DNA from: Gymnodinialimonas phycosphaerae
GTDB lineage: Bacteria; Pseudomonadota; Alphaproteobacteria; Rhodobacterales; Rhodobacteraceae
DNA length: 64,000 nt
Assembly: GCF_019195455.1 (NCBI RefSeq)
Contig: NZ_JAIMBW010000001.1
Span: forward strand, 124,001-188,000
Direction of reading: 5' to 3'
A program made the position numbers and the translations under genes. Shown here piece after piece: positions 8,073 to 16,724 of the stretch. The notes under the pieces were generated by a model. That model searched no databases and was not told the DNA's origin. It was given only the letters and a program-made list of their open reading frames with translations. Each line of letters begins with the position of its first letter. The first letter of the stretch is position 1.

Positions 8073-9764
8073 ATGGATAATCAGATGAACGGGGCCGACG
8101 CGCTTGTCGCCATGCTCAAAGCCCACGGCGTGCGGCACATCTTCGGGCTTTGCGGCGATACCAGCTTGCCGTTCTATGATTCCATGCGGTCCCACGGCGG
8201 TGACATTACCCATGTCCTGACCCGGGACGAACGCTCTGCCACCTACATGGCCGACGGCTATTCCCGCGTGACGGGCCGTCCTGGCGTGGCCGAGGGACCG
8301 TCGGGCGGGGGCGCGACATACATCTTGCCGGGTCTGATTGAAGCGTCGGAGTCCTCTTACGCTGTCCTCGGCATCACCACGGACATCAGCGTCGGGACCT
8401 ACGGAAAATATCCCCTGACAGAGGTGGATCAAAACGCCCTGATGGCGCCGGTGACCAAGTGGAACAGCGTCATCGTGCAGGCCGCCCACATTCCGCGCAT
8501 GGTGCGCAAGGCGTTTCGGGCCATGACCACGGGCCGCGCCGGGGCCGCGCATCTGGGCCTTCCCTACGATATCCAATATGACCCTGTCGAGCCCGGCGAT
8601 ATCTGGGCCGACCCCAAGCACACCAGCTATCCGGCCTATCCCCAAGCGCCCGAACCCGGTGCGGCCGAGGCGGCGGTAGAGGCCATCCTATCCGCCAAGC
8701 AACCTTTGATCGTCTGCGGCGGCGGCGTGGTGATTGCGGGCGCGATGGCAGAGTTGGCGCGGCTGGCTAACCGCCTCGACATTCCGGTTGCGACCTCGAT
8801 CAGCGGGCAGGGCAGCCTTGCGGACACGGACCCGATGTCGCTTGGCGTCGTCGGGTCCAATGGTGGCACTGACGAGACGTGGGAAGCGATGGAGGCCGCC
8901 GATCTAGTGATTTTCATGGGTGCACGCGCTGGCTCCACCACCACCGCCCGGTGGGAGGCCCCCAAGCCCGGCGCCCGCATCGTGCATTTCGACAGTGACC
9001 CGATGGTGATTGGCGCGAATTATCCGACTGAAGTGGGCGTTGTCGGCGACCTGAAGTTGTCCCTTGCGGCGGTCAACGCGGTGCTCGATGCGCGCGGGCA
9101 GGGCGCGGCGACCTTCGGCGGGGCCAAGGCCGTGGCCGACATCAAGGCGCGCAAATTTGCACGCTTCAACGCGCTCGCAACAAGCGACGAGACCCCGATC
9201 AGGCCCGAGCGTGTCGTGGCGACGCTCAATCGCATCCTGCCGGAGGATGCCACCATCGTATCCGACCCCGGCACTTCTTGCCCGTATTTCTCGGCCTATT
9301 ACCAGCAGGCGAAGGCGGGCCGCTTCTTCATTACCAACCGCGCCCACGGCGCACTTGGGTATTCTCTGTCGGCCTCCCTTGGCGCTTGGTACGGGCGGCC
9401 AACTTCCAAGACCGTGGCGCTGATGGGGGACGGGTCCTTCGGCTTTACATGTGGGGAGTTGGAGACCGTCACACGGTCGCGCGCCAACATCACCTTCATC
9501 GTTTTCTCAAACGCCACTTTCGGTTGGATCAAGGCAAGCCAGATGGCCGACAAGGGCAGTCGCTATTACAACGTGGATTTCAACCGCGTCGACCACGCTG
9601 CCGTGGCCACCGCTTACGGCGTAAAGGCATGGCGGGTGGAGGACCCGACAGACCTGGAGACCACGTTGAAAGAGGCCATCGCCCATGACGGCCCGACCCT
9701 GGTGGACATCATCGCGCAGCCGCTGGAGGAAGCAGCCGCCCCGGTGCGTCGCTGGATGGGATGA
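8073..9764 (+). CDS. Thiamine-pyrophosphate enzyme, acetolactate synthase-like
   Basis: A 563 aa three-domain ThDP enzyme. The activating glutamate is E53 in RDERSATYMADGYSRVTG, a central Rossmann domain follows (CGGGVVIAG), and the PP domain has GDGSFGFTCGELET near 452 with the paired asparagine in VFSNATFGW. The start at 8073 has GGGGAG 7 bases upstream; an in-frame ATG at 8022 would overlap the operator region. It is not Xsc, whose N-terminus and active-site surroundings differ, so it is not the missing sulfoacetaldehyde enzyme. The likely chemistry is condensation or decarboxylation of a 2-keto acid, possibly linked to the adjacent racemase-like protein. No FAD-specific or small regulatory subunit gene is nearby. 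Confidence 0.82.
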   Translation: MDNQMNGADALVAMLKAHGVRHIFGLCGDTSLPFYDSMRSHGGDITHVLTRDERSATYMADGYSRVTGRPGVAEGPSGGGATYILPGLIEASESSYAVLGITTDISVGTYGKYPLTEVDQNALMAPVTKWNSVIVQAAHIPRMVRKAFRAMTTGRAGAAHLGLPYDIQYDPVEPGDIWADPKHTSYPAYPQAPEPGAAEAAVEAILSAKQPLIVCGGGVVIAGAMAELARLANRLDIPVATSISGQGSLADTDPMSLGVVGSNGGTDETWEAMEAADLVIFMGARAGSTTTARWEAPKPGARIVHFDSDPMVIGANYPTEVGVVGDLKLSLAAVNAVLDARGQGAATFGGAKAVADIKARKFARFNALATSDETPIRPERVVATLNRILPEDATIVSDPGTSCPYFSAYYQQAKAGRFFITNRAHGALGYSLSASLGAWYGRPTSKTVALMGDGSFGFTCGELETVTRSRANITFIVFSNATFGWIKASQMADKGSRYYNVDFNRVDHAAVATAYGVKAWRVEDPTDLETTLKEAIAHDGPTLVDIIAQPLEEAAAPVRRWMG

Positions 9765-10647
9765 CCCGGCCGATCTCGTCCAACAGCAGTGCGAGGAAAT
9801 CGCGTGCTAACGCCGACAGCGGGCGCGTTGCCGAGGTGATGACCATCATGTCCATGTGAATTGCGGGCGCGAAGGGGCGGGTGACGAAGCTGCCACTCTC
9901 GTCATGCGCCAACATGAAGGGGTCAAGGATCGCGACACCCATCCCCTCTTGCACGAAACTGAGCATATTCTTGAACAAGTGCGTATGGACGCGGGTGTTC
10001 CACGGCACGCCTGCACTTTCGAAAGCCTCTCGCGTGCGGCGGTGCGTCATGTGGTCGGGCCCCATGACGATGAACGGCTCTGACCCGCAGAGCGCCGGGG
10101 TCAGAATGTCATAGCGTGTCAAGGGATTGTCCGGATGTAGGGTCAGTTCCATCTCGACCCGGAAGGGGTAGGTATCGAGGGCGTCGTAAAGCTGCGGCGT
10201 CTCGCAAACGCCGATCTCGAACAGCCCCGACATCACCCATTCCTGCACCTTCGACGAATACTGCGACTGGAACGAGATCGACATATCGGGCCGGGCCCGC
10301 GCGAATTGCGCGATGAGTTTCGGCATGAACCCGAACGACATCGCATGTTGCGAGGCGACCTGTAGCTGTCCGCCCTGTTTGTTCTGCAAATCGGTGACGG
10401 CCTGGCCCACATGATCGAGGCCGCGCACGACGGTATCGACCTCTTGAAACAGAACGCCCGCCTCGGGCGTGGGGATCAGGCGGCCTTTGACACGCTCGAA
10501 AAGCTTGAACCGGGTCTCTCTTTCCAGCTGGGCCAAAAGGTTTGAAATGCCGGGCTGCGAGATGCCCAAAAGCGCCGCCGCCCCGGTGACGGTGCCGGTT
10601 TCATAGGTGGCGTGGAAGGCTTGCAATTGGCGAAAGCGGATCGACAT
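9709..10647 (-). CDS. LysR-family transcriptional regulator
   Basis: This 312 aa protein has an N-terminal winged helix (TGTVTGAAALLGISQPGISNLLAQLE, about 18-43) and an effector-binding domain from about residue 95. It diverges from the enolase-superfamily gene at 10747, the usual arrangement for a LysR activator and its target. A dyad with T-N11-A geometry lies just upstream of its own start. The 3' end runs 56 bases into the end of the TPP enzyme gene in the opposite direction. The inducer is probably the substrate or product of the enolase-family enzyme. Confidence 0.88.
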   Translation of the reverse strand: MSIRFRQLQAFHATYETGTVTGAAALLGISQPGISNLLAQLERETRFKLFERVKGRLIPTPEAGVLFQEVDTVVRGLDHVGQAVTDLQNKQGGQLQVASQHAMSFGFMPKLIAQFARARPDMSISFQSQYSSKVQEWVMSGLFEIGVCETPQLYDALDTYPFRVEMELTLHPDNPLTRYDILTPALCGSEPFIVMGPDHMTHRRTREAFESAGVPWNTRVHTHLFKNMLSFVQEGMGVAILDPFMLAHDESGSFVTRPFAPAIHMDMMVITSATRPLSALARDFLALLLDEIGRVIPSSDAPGRLLPPAAAR

Positions 10648-10659
10648 GAAGGAAGGAAT

Positions 10660-10674
10660 ATCACTTTTCGTGAT
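10660..10674. promoter_or_regulatory. LysR-type T-N11-A dyad, ATCAC-N5-GTGAT
   Basis: Five-base perfect arms around TTTTC, with T at 10661 and A at 10673 giving exact T-N11-A spacing. It lies 13 bases upstream of the LysR start codon in the divergent gap to the enolase-family gene, consistent with the autoregulatory site of a LysR protein. Binding is inferred. Confidence 0.45.
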
Positions 10675-10746
10675 GTCTTGGGAAGAATTGCATATTTGAA
10701 ATGATGTTATTTCCCGGTCACGCTGTGCGGGCTTTGGGGGAGCGTT

Positions 10747-11862
10747 ATGTCAGACCAGAACCAGACCATCACAGGCTTCAAGCTTTGGCACCTTTCGTTG
10801 CCGGTGAACGCGCGGCGGGACCATGGCATCGGCTCGGTCGCAGGCGCGGTGGAAATCGTGGTGCTGAGGCTGGAGGCCGAGGGTGGTACGGCGGGGTATG
10901 GCGAGGCCTCGCCCTGGGTCGTGTTCACCGGGTCAGCAGAGGCGACATATGCCGCATTGGACCGATATCTGCGCCCCTTGGTCGTCGGGCGGCGCGTGGG
11001 CGATCACGCGTTGATCATGGAAGAGGCCCGGGCCGCCGTGGCCCATTGCACCGAGGCGAAAGCGGCCTTGGACAGTGCACTATTCGATTTGCGCGCAAAG
11101 ATTGCGGGCGTGCCGGTCTGGGCGCTTCTGGGGGGCAAATGCCGGGATGCGATCCCGCTCAGCTGCTCCATCGCCGACCCGGATTTCGACAAGGATCTGG
11201 TATTGATGGCCCGTCTGCGCGCCGACGGCGTGAGGATGATAAAGCTCAAGACGGGATTCAAGGATCACGCGTTCGACATGATGCGGCTAGAGCGGTTGCG
11301 CGCCGATTTCCCCGAATTCGACATTCGCGTCGATTACAACCAAGGCTTGCACCACGATACGGCCTTGGCGTGCGTCAGCGACGTAGCCACGTTCAAGCCC
11401 ACGTTCATCGAACAACCCGTTAAAGCCCATCTGCGCGCGCTGATGGCGCGGATCCGGGACGCCGTGGACGTGCCTCTGCTGGCGGATGAGAGCATTTTTG
11501 GCCCGGAGGATATGGCCGGGCATCCCGGAATCGCGGATGGCGTGTCGATCAAGATCATGAAGTCGGGCGGGCTGTTGCGCGCCCAAACCGTGGCGCGGAT
11601 GGCGGCGGCGCAAGGGATGTCAGCCTATGGCGGCGACATGTTCGAGTCCGGTCTGGCGCATCTCGCGGGCGCACATATGATCGCGGCGACCCCGGAAATA
11701 ACGCTGGGGTGCGAGTTCTACCAAGCGACATACTTCCTGCGCGAAGACATATTGGCCGCGCCGTTTCCGGTAGTGGACGGCCATGTCCATTTGCCCGATA
11801 CGCCAGGCCTTGGCGTGAGTGTCAATGAAGACGCGTTGGCACGATTCGAGGTGGCGCAATGA
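10747..11862 (+). CDS. Enolase-superfamily enzyme, muconate lactonizing/dipeptide epimerase (MLE) subgroup
   Basis: At 371 aa it has the barrel acid-base lysine pair K166-x-K168 (MIKLKTG), metal ligands D196 (VDYNQG), E222 (FIEQP) and D247 (ADES), and the opposite-face lysine K269 in [10 protein letters not shown]. These are the MLE-subgroup hallmarks: proton abstraction next to a carboxylate followed by racemisation, cycloisomerisation or dehydration. The neighbours are a LysR regulator on one side and a MarR regulator, DadA-type dehydrogenase and TRAP transporter on the other. An amino or imino acid substrate (for example a proline-betaine or hydroxyproline-type compound) is therefore more attractive than muconate, but this is inference. 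Confidence 0.82.
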   Translation: MSDQNQTITGFKLWHLSLPVNARRDHGIGSVAGAVEIVVLRLEAEGGTAGYGEASPWVVFTGSAEATYAALDRYLRPLVVGRRVGDHALIMEEARAAVAHCTEAKAALDSALFDLRAKIAGVPVWALLGGKCRDAIPLSCSIADPDFDKDLVLMARLRADGVRMIKLKTGFKDHAFDMMRLERLRADFPEFDIRVDYNQGLHHDTALACVSDVATFKPTFIEQPVKAHLRALMARIRDAVDVPLLADESIFGPEDMAGHPGIADGVSIKIMKSGGLLRAQTVARMAAAQGMSAYGGDMFESGLAHLAGAHMIAATPEITLGCEFYQATYFLREDILAAPFPVVDGHVHLPDTPGLGVSVNEDALARFEVAQ

Positions 11863-11867
11863 CCCGA

Positions 11868-12404
11868 TCAATACGTCGCTGCCGCTCGGGCCGCCTGATC
11901 GTATTGCCCGGCCATCAGCCGCAACAGGCGGCTGAGACGGCTGACTTGGTCGCGCTCGATCCCCAACTCGTCCAGCGCCTCCAGCAAAAGCGCATTGCGG
12001 ATATCGCGGTAGCGTGCGCAGACCTCCGCGCCCGTTTCCGTCGTGGTTACGGTCTTCTCTTTGCCCAACCGCCCCTCGGCCACCAACCCCGCCTTGCGCA
12101 GCTTCTTGACCGCGTAGTTCACCGTGTGCGTGTCCTCGATATTCAGCACAAGACAGATATCGGCCAGCGTTTTCGGACGCCCGCGGTGGTGCGTCGAATG
12201 CAGGACCAAGATGTCCAGCGCCGACATGTCCGGGTGTCCGGCCAGCGCCATGGCGCGCATCATCCAGCGGTGAAACGCATGGTTGGACAGGGTCAGGCCG
12301 AACTCGAATTCCGAGAGTTCCGGGAAGCCGCTGTCGGCAAGATGCGCGGACGAGACGACGTGGCTGAGATCAGTTTCGTTCATATTCCCAGTCCGCACGC
12401 TCAT
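11868..12404 (-). CDS. MarR-like winged-helix regulator
   Basis: About 178 aa from the ATG at 12404, with a winged-helix domain around KTLADICLVLNIEDTHTVNYAVKKLRKAGLVAEGRLGKEK (described as one region, about 79-118). ATG 12383 is an alternative start; a TTG at 12410 is also open. It diverges from the DadA-like gene, and a 17-base dyad lies immediately upstream of the start (12414-12430). It most likely regulates the dehydrogenase-TRAP operon and itself. The 3' end is 5 bases from the convergent enolase-family gene. Confidence 0.78.
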   Translation of the reverse strand: MSVRTGNMNETDLSHVVSSAHLADSGFPELSEFEFGLTLSNHAFHRWMMRAMALAGHPDMSALDILVLHSTHHRGRPKTLADICLVLNIEDTHTVNYAVKKLRKAGLVAEGRLGKEKTVTTTETGAEVCARYRDIRNALLLEALDELGIERDQVSRLSRLLRLMAGQYDQAARAAATY

Positions 12405-12413
12405 CGACAAAAT

Positions 12414-12430
12414 GTCAACAAATTGTTGAC
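12414..12430. promoter_or_regulatory. MarR-type operator, GTCAACAA-A-TTGTTGAC
   Basis: Perfect 8-base arms flank a single base, the compact dyad typical of MarR-family operators. It sits 9 bases upstream of the MarR start at 12404 and 84 bases before the divergent dehydrogenase gene. The right arm also supplies a TTGACG -35-like element (12426-12431) for rightward transcription, so bound protein would block that promoter. Inference from position. Confidence 0.6.
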
Positions 12431-12514
12431 GAAATGCGAATCGCGAACAAGGGTAGGTCCTGACATGAGGGCGGATGCGATGATTTCAGGGATTAGATCA
12501 CCGGAGGGCGCGAC

Positions 12515-13762
12515 ATGAGCGCAGAGCATCCGATCGTCGTGATTGGCGCCGGGATCGTCGGTGTGTCGACCGCGATCTGGCTGAAGCGCGCGGGACGCGA
12601 GGTCACGCTGGTCGACCGCAGTGCGCCGGGGCAGGGCACGTCTTATGGCAACGCGGGCGTGATTGCTAATTGCTCGGTCGTGCCTGTGACGACGCCGGGT
12701 TTGATCCGCAAGGGGCCGAAACTGGCCTTGGACCCGAACTTCCCGCTTTTCTTGCGGTGGTCCTACATGCCCAAATTGCTGCCGTGGCTGGTGAAATACC
12801 TGGGCAATGCCAACGATGCAGACACAAGGCGCATCGCGCGCGGCCTCACGGATATCGTGGGCGATGGGGTGGAGCAACACGGCGCTTTGTCCGGCGGCAC
12901 GCGGGCGGCCGATTGGATGGCACATAGCGATTACACCTTCGCTTACACCGACCGCGCGGCCTTCGAAGCCGATGCTTATGTCTGGGAGTTGCGCCGCGAT
13001 GCGGGCTTCGTGCCAGAGCTGATCGAGGGGCCGGCCGTCGCGGAATATGAGCCCAACCTCGGGCCTGATATCGGGTGTCTCGCGGTGATGAAAGATCACG
13101 GCTTCATCCGCGACCCCGGCGGCTATGTCGCTGCTTTGGCCGAAGAATTTCAGGCCCTTGGTGGCCAGTGGCGGCAATCCAATGTCCATGATTTTGCCTA
13201 TACCGGCGACAAGGTCACGGCGATCGAGACCTCTACCGGCCCGATCCCGTGTTCCGAGGTCGTGCTGGCGACGGGCGTTTGGTCAAAGCCGCTGATGAAG
13301 CGCCTTGGCTTGACCATCCCGCTCGAGACGGAACGCGGCTACCACATCGTCTACAAGAATGCCCGGAACGCGCCAAAGGTGCCGATCATGGTGGCGTCCG
13401 GAAAGTTCGTTGCCACGCCCATGGCCGAGGGCCTGCGCTGCGCGGGTGTAGTGGAATTCGGCGGGTTGGAGGCGGGGCCGTCAAAGGCTCCGTTTGCGCT
13501 TCTCCGCAAACAAGTGAAACAGGCGTTTCCGACGCTACAAGCGACCGAAGAAGTCGAATGGCAAGGTCACCGTCCCGCGCCCTCGGACAGCCTGCCGCTG
13601 ATTGGGCAGGTACGCAACACTGGCGTCTATGTCGGTTTCGGGCACCACCATATCGGGCTGACGGGTGGCCCCAAAACGGGCCGTCTGATCGCACAACTGA
13701 TGACGGGGCAGCGTCCAAACATGGACATGACCCCGTATGATCCGGCACGCTTCGCTCGGTGA
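12515..13762 (+). CDS. DadA-like FAD-dependent D-amino acid dehydrogenase
   Basis: This 415 aa protein of the DAO/DadA family opens with the FAD dinucleotide motif VVIGAGIVGVSTAIWLKRAG (7-26) and ends with the family's C-terminal FAD-contacting segment PSDSLPLIGQ and GFGHHHIGLTGGP. The enzymes oxidise D-amino or imino acids to keto acids and pass electrons to the quinone pool. GGAGGG lies 7 bases before the ATG. It is followed by a TRAP transporter, so the imported solute is probably a D-amino acid or cyclic imino acid that this enzyme oxidises. The substrate is unknown. Confidence 0.85.
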   Translation: MSAEHPIVVIGAGIVGVSTAIWLKRAGREVTLVDRSAPGQGTSYGNAGVIANCSVVPVTTPGLIRKGPKLALDPNFPLFLRWSYMPKLLPWLVKYLGNANDADTRRIARGLTDIVGDGVEQHGALSGGTRAADWMAHSDYTFAYTDRAAFEADAYVWELRRDAGFVPELIEGPAVAEYEPNLGPDIGCLAVMKDHGFIRDPGGYVAALAEEFQALGGQWRQSNVHDFAYTGDKVTAIETSTGPIPCSEVVLATGVWSKPLMKRLGLTIPLETERGYHIVYKNARNAPKVPIMVASGKFVATPMAEGLRCAGVVEFGGLEAGPSKAPFALLRKQVKQAFPTLQATEEVEWQGHRPAPSDSLPLIGQVRNTGVYVGFGHHHIGLTGGPKTGRLIAQLMTGQRPNMDMTPYDPARFAR

Positions 13763-13811
13763 ACAGATAACAAGACCAAGAAACTGACCCATTCAACAAG
13801 GAGAACTACCC

Positions 13812-14798
13812 ATGAAAATCACCCACATCGCGGTCTGCATGGCAGCCGCCACAGTTGCCTTCCCGGCTGCCGCCGAGACCTGGGATATGCCGATGGCGTA
13901 CTCCGGTTCCAACTTCCATTCCGTCACGGGGGCCGAGTTTGCCCAATGCGTGACCACCGGCACCGGCGGCGATATCGAGATCGTCACCCACCCCGGCGGT
14001 TCGCTGTTTGCGGGCGCGGACATCAAGCGCGCGATCCAGACCGGTCAGGTCCAGATCGGCGAACGTCTGCTGTCGGGTCACCAAAACGAAGACGCGCTGT
14101 TCGGGTTTGATTCCATCCCCTTCCTCGTCGGCTCTTTTGACGAGCACGACATGCTGTGGCAGGCAGCGGAAGGCCCGATCCGCGAGCTTCTGGAAAGCCA
14201 GAACCTGCACCTGCTCTATTCCGTACCGTGGCCGCCCCAGGGCCTCTACTTCAACCAGGAAGTGAACTCGGTCGCAGATATGGAGGGCATTCGCTTCCGC
14301 TCCTACAACAATGCGACCAACCGTTTGGCGGAACTGACGGGCATGTTGCCGGTGACGATCGAGGCCGCTGAAATCAGCCAGGCCTTCGCGACGGGTGTCG
14401 CGTCGTCGATGGTTTCGTCCGGTGCCACGGGCTATGATCGCCGCGTGTGGGAAAGCCTGAGCCACTTCTATGAGGTCGACGCCTGGTTGCCGCGCAACTA
14501 CATCATGGTGAACGCGGAGGTCTGGGAAGGCACGTCTGAGGCCAACCAGAACGTCATCAACGGCTGTGCCGAACTGGCCGAATACGCGGGCACATGGCGC
14601 GCACGGGAATACACCGGCTTCACGCTGGCGGGTCTTGCAGCAGGCGGCATGACCGTTGAGCCCGCAGGGGAACAGTTGATGGAAGAACTGCGCGCCATTG
14701 GTGAGACGATGACAGCCGAATGGTTGGAGGCCGCGGGCGAAGAAGGCCAAGCCATCATCGACGCCTACCGCGAAGCAGCCGCAGCAACGGCCGAATAG
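13812..14798 (+). CDS. TRAP transporter solute-binding protein (DctP family)
   Basis: A 328 aa secreted protein: the signal peptide (MKITHIAVCMAAATVAFPAAA, cleaved about residue 21) is followed by the DctP fold, with the family's conserved MEGIRFRSYNNATNRLAELTG segment in which an arginine normally pairs with the substrate carboxylate. AAGGAG precedes the ATG. The dctQ and dctM subunits follow. A stable hairpin just after the stop (14806-14830) would keep this gene's expression above that of the membrane subunits. The ligand is inferred to be the substrate of the DadA-like enzyme. Confidence 0.88.
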   Translation: MKITHIAVCMAAATVAFPAAAETWDMPMAYSGSNFHSVTGAEFAQCVTTGTGGDIEIVTHPGGSLFAGADIKRAIQTGQVQIGERLLSGHQNEDALFGFDSIPFLVGSFDEHDMLWQAAEGPIRELLESQNLHLLYSVPWPPQGLYFNQEVNSVADMEGIRFRSYNNATNRLAELTGMLPVTIEAAEISQAFATGVASSMVSSGATGYDRRVWESLSHFYEVDAWLPRNYIMVNAEVWEGTSEANQNVINGCAELAEYAGTWRAREYTGFTLAGLAAGGMTVEPAGEQLMEELRAIGETMTAEWLEAAGEEGQAIIDAYREAAAATAE

Positions 14799-14805
14799 CA
14801 CCATC

Positions 14806-14830
14806 GGGGCGCCCCTTCCGGGGGCGTCCC
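14806..14830 (+). terminator. Hairpin between TRAP binding protein and membrane subunits
   Basis: A 10-base-pair GC-rich stem (14806-14815 with 14821-14830, one G-T pair) closes a 5-base loop and is followed by TTT. It lies between dctP and dctQ and so probably works as a partial terminator or 3'-end mRNA stabiliser, giving more binding protein than permease. Confidence 0.65.
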
Positions 14831-14869
14831 TTTCCCTTGCCACGTCCTTTGACAAGAAGGCGATCTTTC

Positions 14870-15406
14870 ATGTCCGACAAACCCGGGTTCCTGCGCCGTG
14901 CCCTCGATGGGCTCTATTTCGCATCGGGCGTTGCCGCCGCCCTGTGCCTGATCGCGATCCTTTTGCTGATCGTGGCCCAAATGGTCGCCCGCTGGACCGG
15001 AGAGATCTTTCCGGGTGCGCCCAATTACGCGGGCTACATGATGGCCGCCGCCAGTTTTCTTGCCTTCGCTGCGGCCCTGAACGGGGGGGCGCACATTCGC
15101 GTGTCGATCCTGCTGAATGCTGTGCCAGAGAAAATCAAATGGGCGCTAGAGGTCTGGTGCTTCGGCATCGCGACCGCCACGATCGCCTACTTTGTCTACT
15201 ATGCCTATTGGTTCGTCTACTGGTCGTGGCGCTTCAACGAAGTAAGCCAGGCACAGGACGCCACGCCGCTTTGGATCCCGCAATCTGTCATGGTCGTGGG
15301 TGGCGGCATTCTTCTGATCGCCTTCCTCGACAACCTGATTTCCGTGCTCTTCAAGGGCAATCACCGCATCGGCGATAACACCGTCGACCAAAGCTTCGGG
15401 GAATGA
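14870..15406 (+). CDS. TRAP transporter small membrane subunit (DctQ family)
   Basis: This 178 aa protein has four predicted membrane helices (about 22-42, 55-75, 91-116 and 138-160), the DctQ architecture. The start at 14870 follows GACAAGAAGG; an in-frame ATG at 14720 lies within the dctP gene and is rejected. It ends 4 bases before dctM. Together they form the sodium-driven membrane part of the transporter. Confidence 0.85.
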   Translation: MSDKPGFLRRALDGLYFASGVAAALCLIAILLLIVAQMVARWTGEIFPGAPNYAGYMMAAASFLAFAAALNGGAHIRVSILLNAVPEKIKWALEVWCFGIATATIAYFVYYAYWFVYWSWRFNEVSQAQDATPLWIPQSVMVVGGGILLIAFLDNLISVLFKGNHRIGDNTVDQSFGE

Positions 15407-15410
15407 TCTG

Positions 15411-16724
15411 ATGACCGAAGTCTATGCAATCATCCTGTTTTTGTTCGTCCTTTTCATGCTTTTGGGCACCGGTGTCTGGGTCGGTGTGGCGCTTATGGGC
15501 GTCGCGTGGGTGGGGATGGAGTTGTTCACGACACGGCCCGTGGGCGACGTCATGGTCACGACGATCTGGGCCACCTCGTCGTCCTGGACCCTCACCGCGC
15601 TGCCGCTGTTCATCTGGATGGGAGAGATCCTCTATCGCACCCGCCTGTCCGAGGATATGTTCCGCGGCTTGTCCCCCTGGCTGGCGCGCCTGCCCGGGGG
15701 CCTCGTGCACACCAACATCGTAGGCTGCACGGTTTTCGCGGCCGTCTCTGGTTCAAGCGCGGCCACGCTGACGACCGTTGGCAAGATGTCGATCCCCGAG
15801 TTGCGCGCGCGCAAGTATCCTGAACACATCGTCATCGGCACCCTCGCCGGAGCCGCGACCCTTGGCCTTATGATCCCACCCTCGCTGGCGCTGATCGTCT
15901 ACGGCGTCGCGGTGAACCAATCCATCACCGAGCTGTTCTTTGCTGGCGTCTTCCCGGGCCTCGTTCTGGCGCTCATGTTCATGGGCTACGTCGCGGCCTA
16001 TTCCGTTCTGTCCAAGGGCTGGCAACCGACGCTGGAGACGGCGATGAGCTTTGGCGAAAAGCTGAAGAACTCGCGCTTTCTGATCCCGGTGATCCTGCTC
16101 ATCATGGTTGTCATCGGGTCCATGTACACCGGGACCGCTACGGCAACGGAGGCGGCGGCGATCGGAGTCATCGGCTCGCTGCTGCTGGCGGCCTCTCAGG
16201 GCTCGCTCAACTGGGGCAGCTTCCGCGAAAGCCTGATGGGGGCCACGCGCACCAGCGCCATGATCATGCTGATCCTCGCAGGCGCGGCTTTTCTGAAGCT
16301 GTCGATGGGCTTCACCGGCCTGCCGCGAGCGCTTGCCGACGGCATCGGCGCGCTGGACCTCACGCGGTTCCAGCTGCTGATGATGCTGTTGGTGTTTTAC
16401 ATCGTGCTTGGCATGTTCCTTGATGGGATTTCCTCGGTGGTGCTGACCATGGCGGTGGTCGAGCCAATGGTGGTCGAGGCCGGTATCGACCTGATCTGGT
16501 TCGGCATCTTCGTGATCGTCGTCGTCGAGATGGCGCAGATCACGCCGCCCATTGGCTTCAACCTCTTCGTGCTGCAAGGCATGACGGGACACGAGATGGG
16601 CTACATCGCCAAGGCGGCCTTGCCGATGTTCATGATCATGGTGCTGATGTGCTTCGTGCTGATCTGGTTCCCGGACCTCGCCATGTGGTTGCCTGAAACC
16701 ATGCGCTCCACGCCCGGCGGATGA
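15411..16724 (+). CDS. TRAP transporter large membrane subunit (DctM family)
   Basis: This 437 aa polytopic protein has about 12 hydrophobic segments and DctM landmarks, including GCTVFAAVSGSSAATLTTVG (substrate and sodium site region) and the C-terminal ITPPIGFNLFVLQGM. It is the transport channel of the TRAP system, downstream of dctP and dctQ. It overlaps the following BASS-like carrier gene by 4 bases (ATGA), so that gene is in the same operon. Confidence 0.88.
   Translation: MTEVYAIILFLFVLFMLLGTGVWVGVALMGVAWVGMELFTTRPVGDVMVTTIWATSSSWTLTALPLFIWMGEILYRTRLSEDMFRGLSPWLARLPGGLVHTNIVGCTVFAAVSGSSAATLTTVGKMSIPELRARKYPEHIVIGTLAGAATLGLMIPPSLALIVYGVAVNQSITELFFAGVFPGLVLALMFMGYVAAYSVLSKGWQPTLETAMSFGEKLKNSRFLIPVILLIMVVIGSMYTGTATATEAAAIGVIGSLLLAASQGSLNWGSFRESLMGATRTSAMIMLILAGAAFLKLSMGFTGLPRALADGIGALDLTRFQLLMMLLVFYIVLGMFLDGISSVVLTMAVVEPMVVEAGIDLIWFGIFVIVVVEMAQITPPIGFNLFVLQGMTGHEMGYIAKAALPMFMIMVLMCFVLIWFPDLAMWLPETMRSTPGG

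Noticed and set aside
8073..9764. ThDP enzyme as the missing sulfoacetaldehyde acetyltransferase (Xsc)
   Set aside because: Its N-terminus and active-site surroundings (RDERSATYMADGYSRVTG, VFSNATFGW) look like the acetolactate-synthase group rather than Xsc, and it is controlled from a separate divergent promoter with a GntR regulator.
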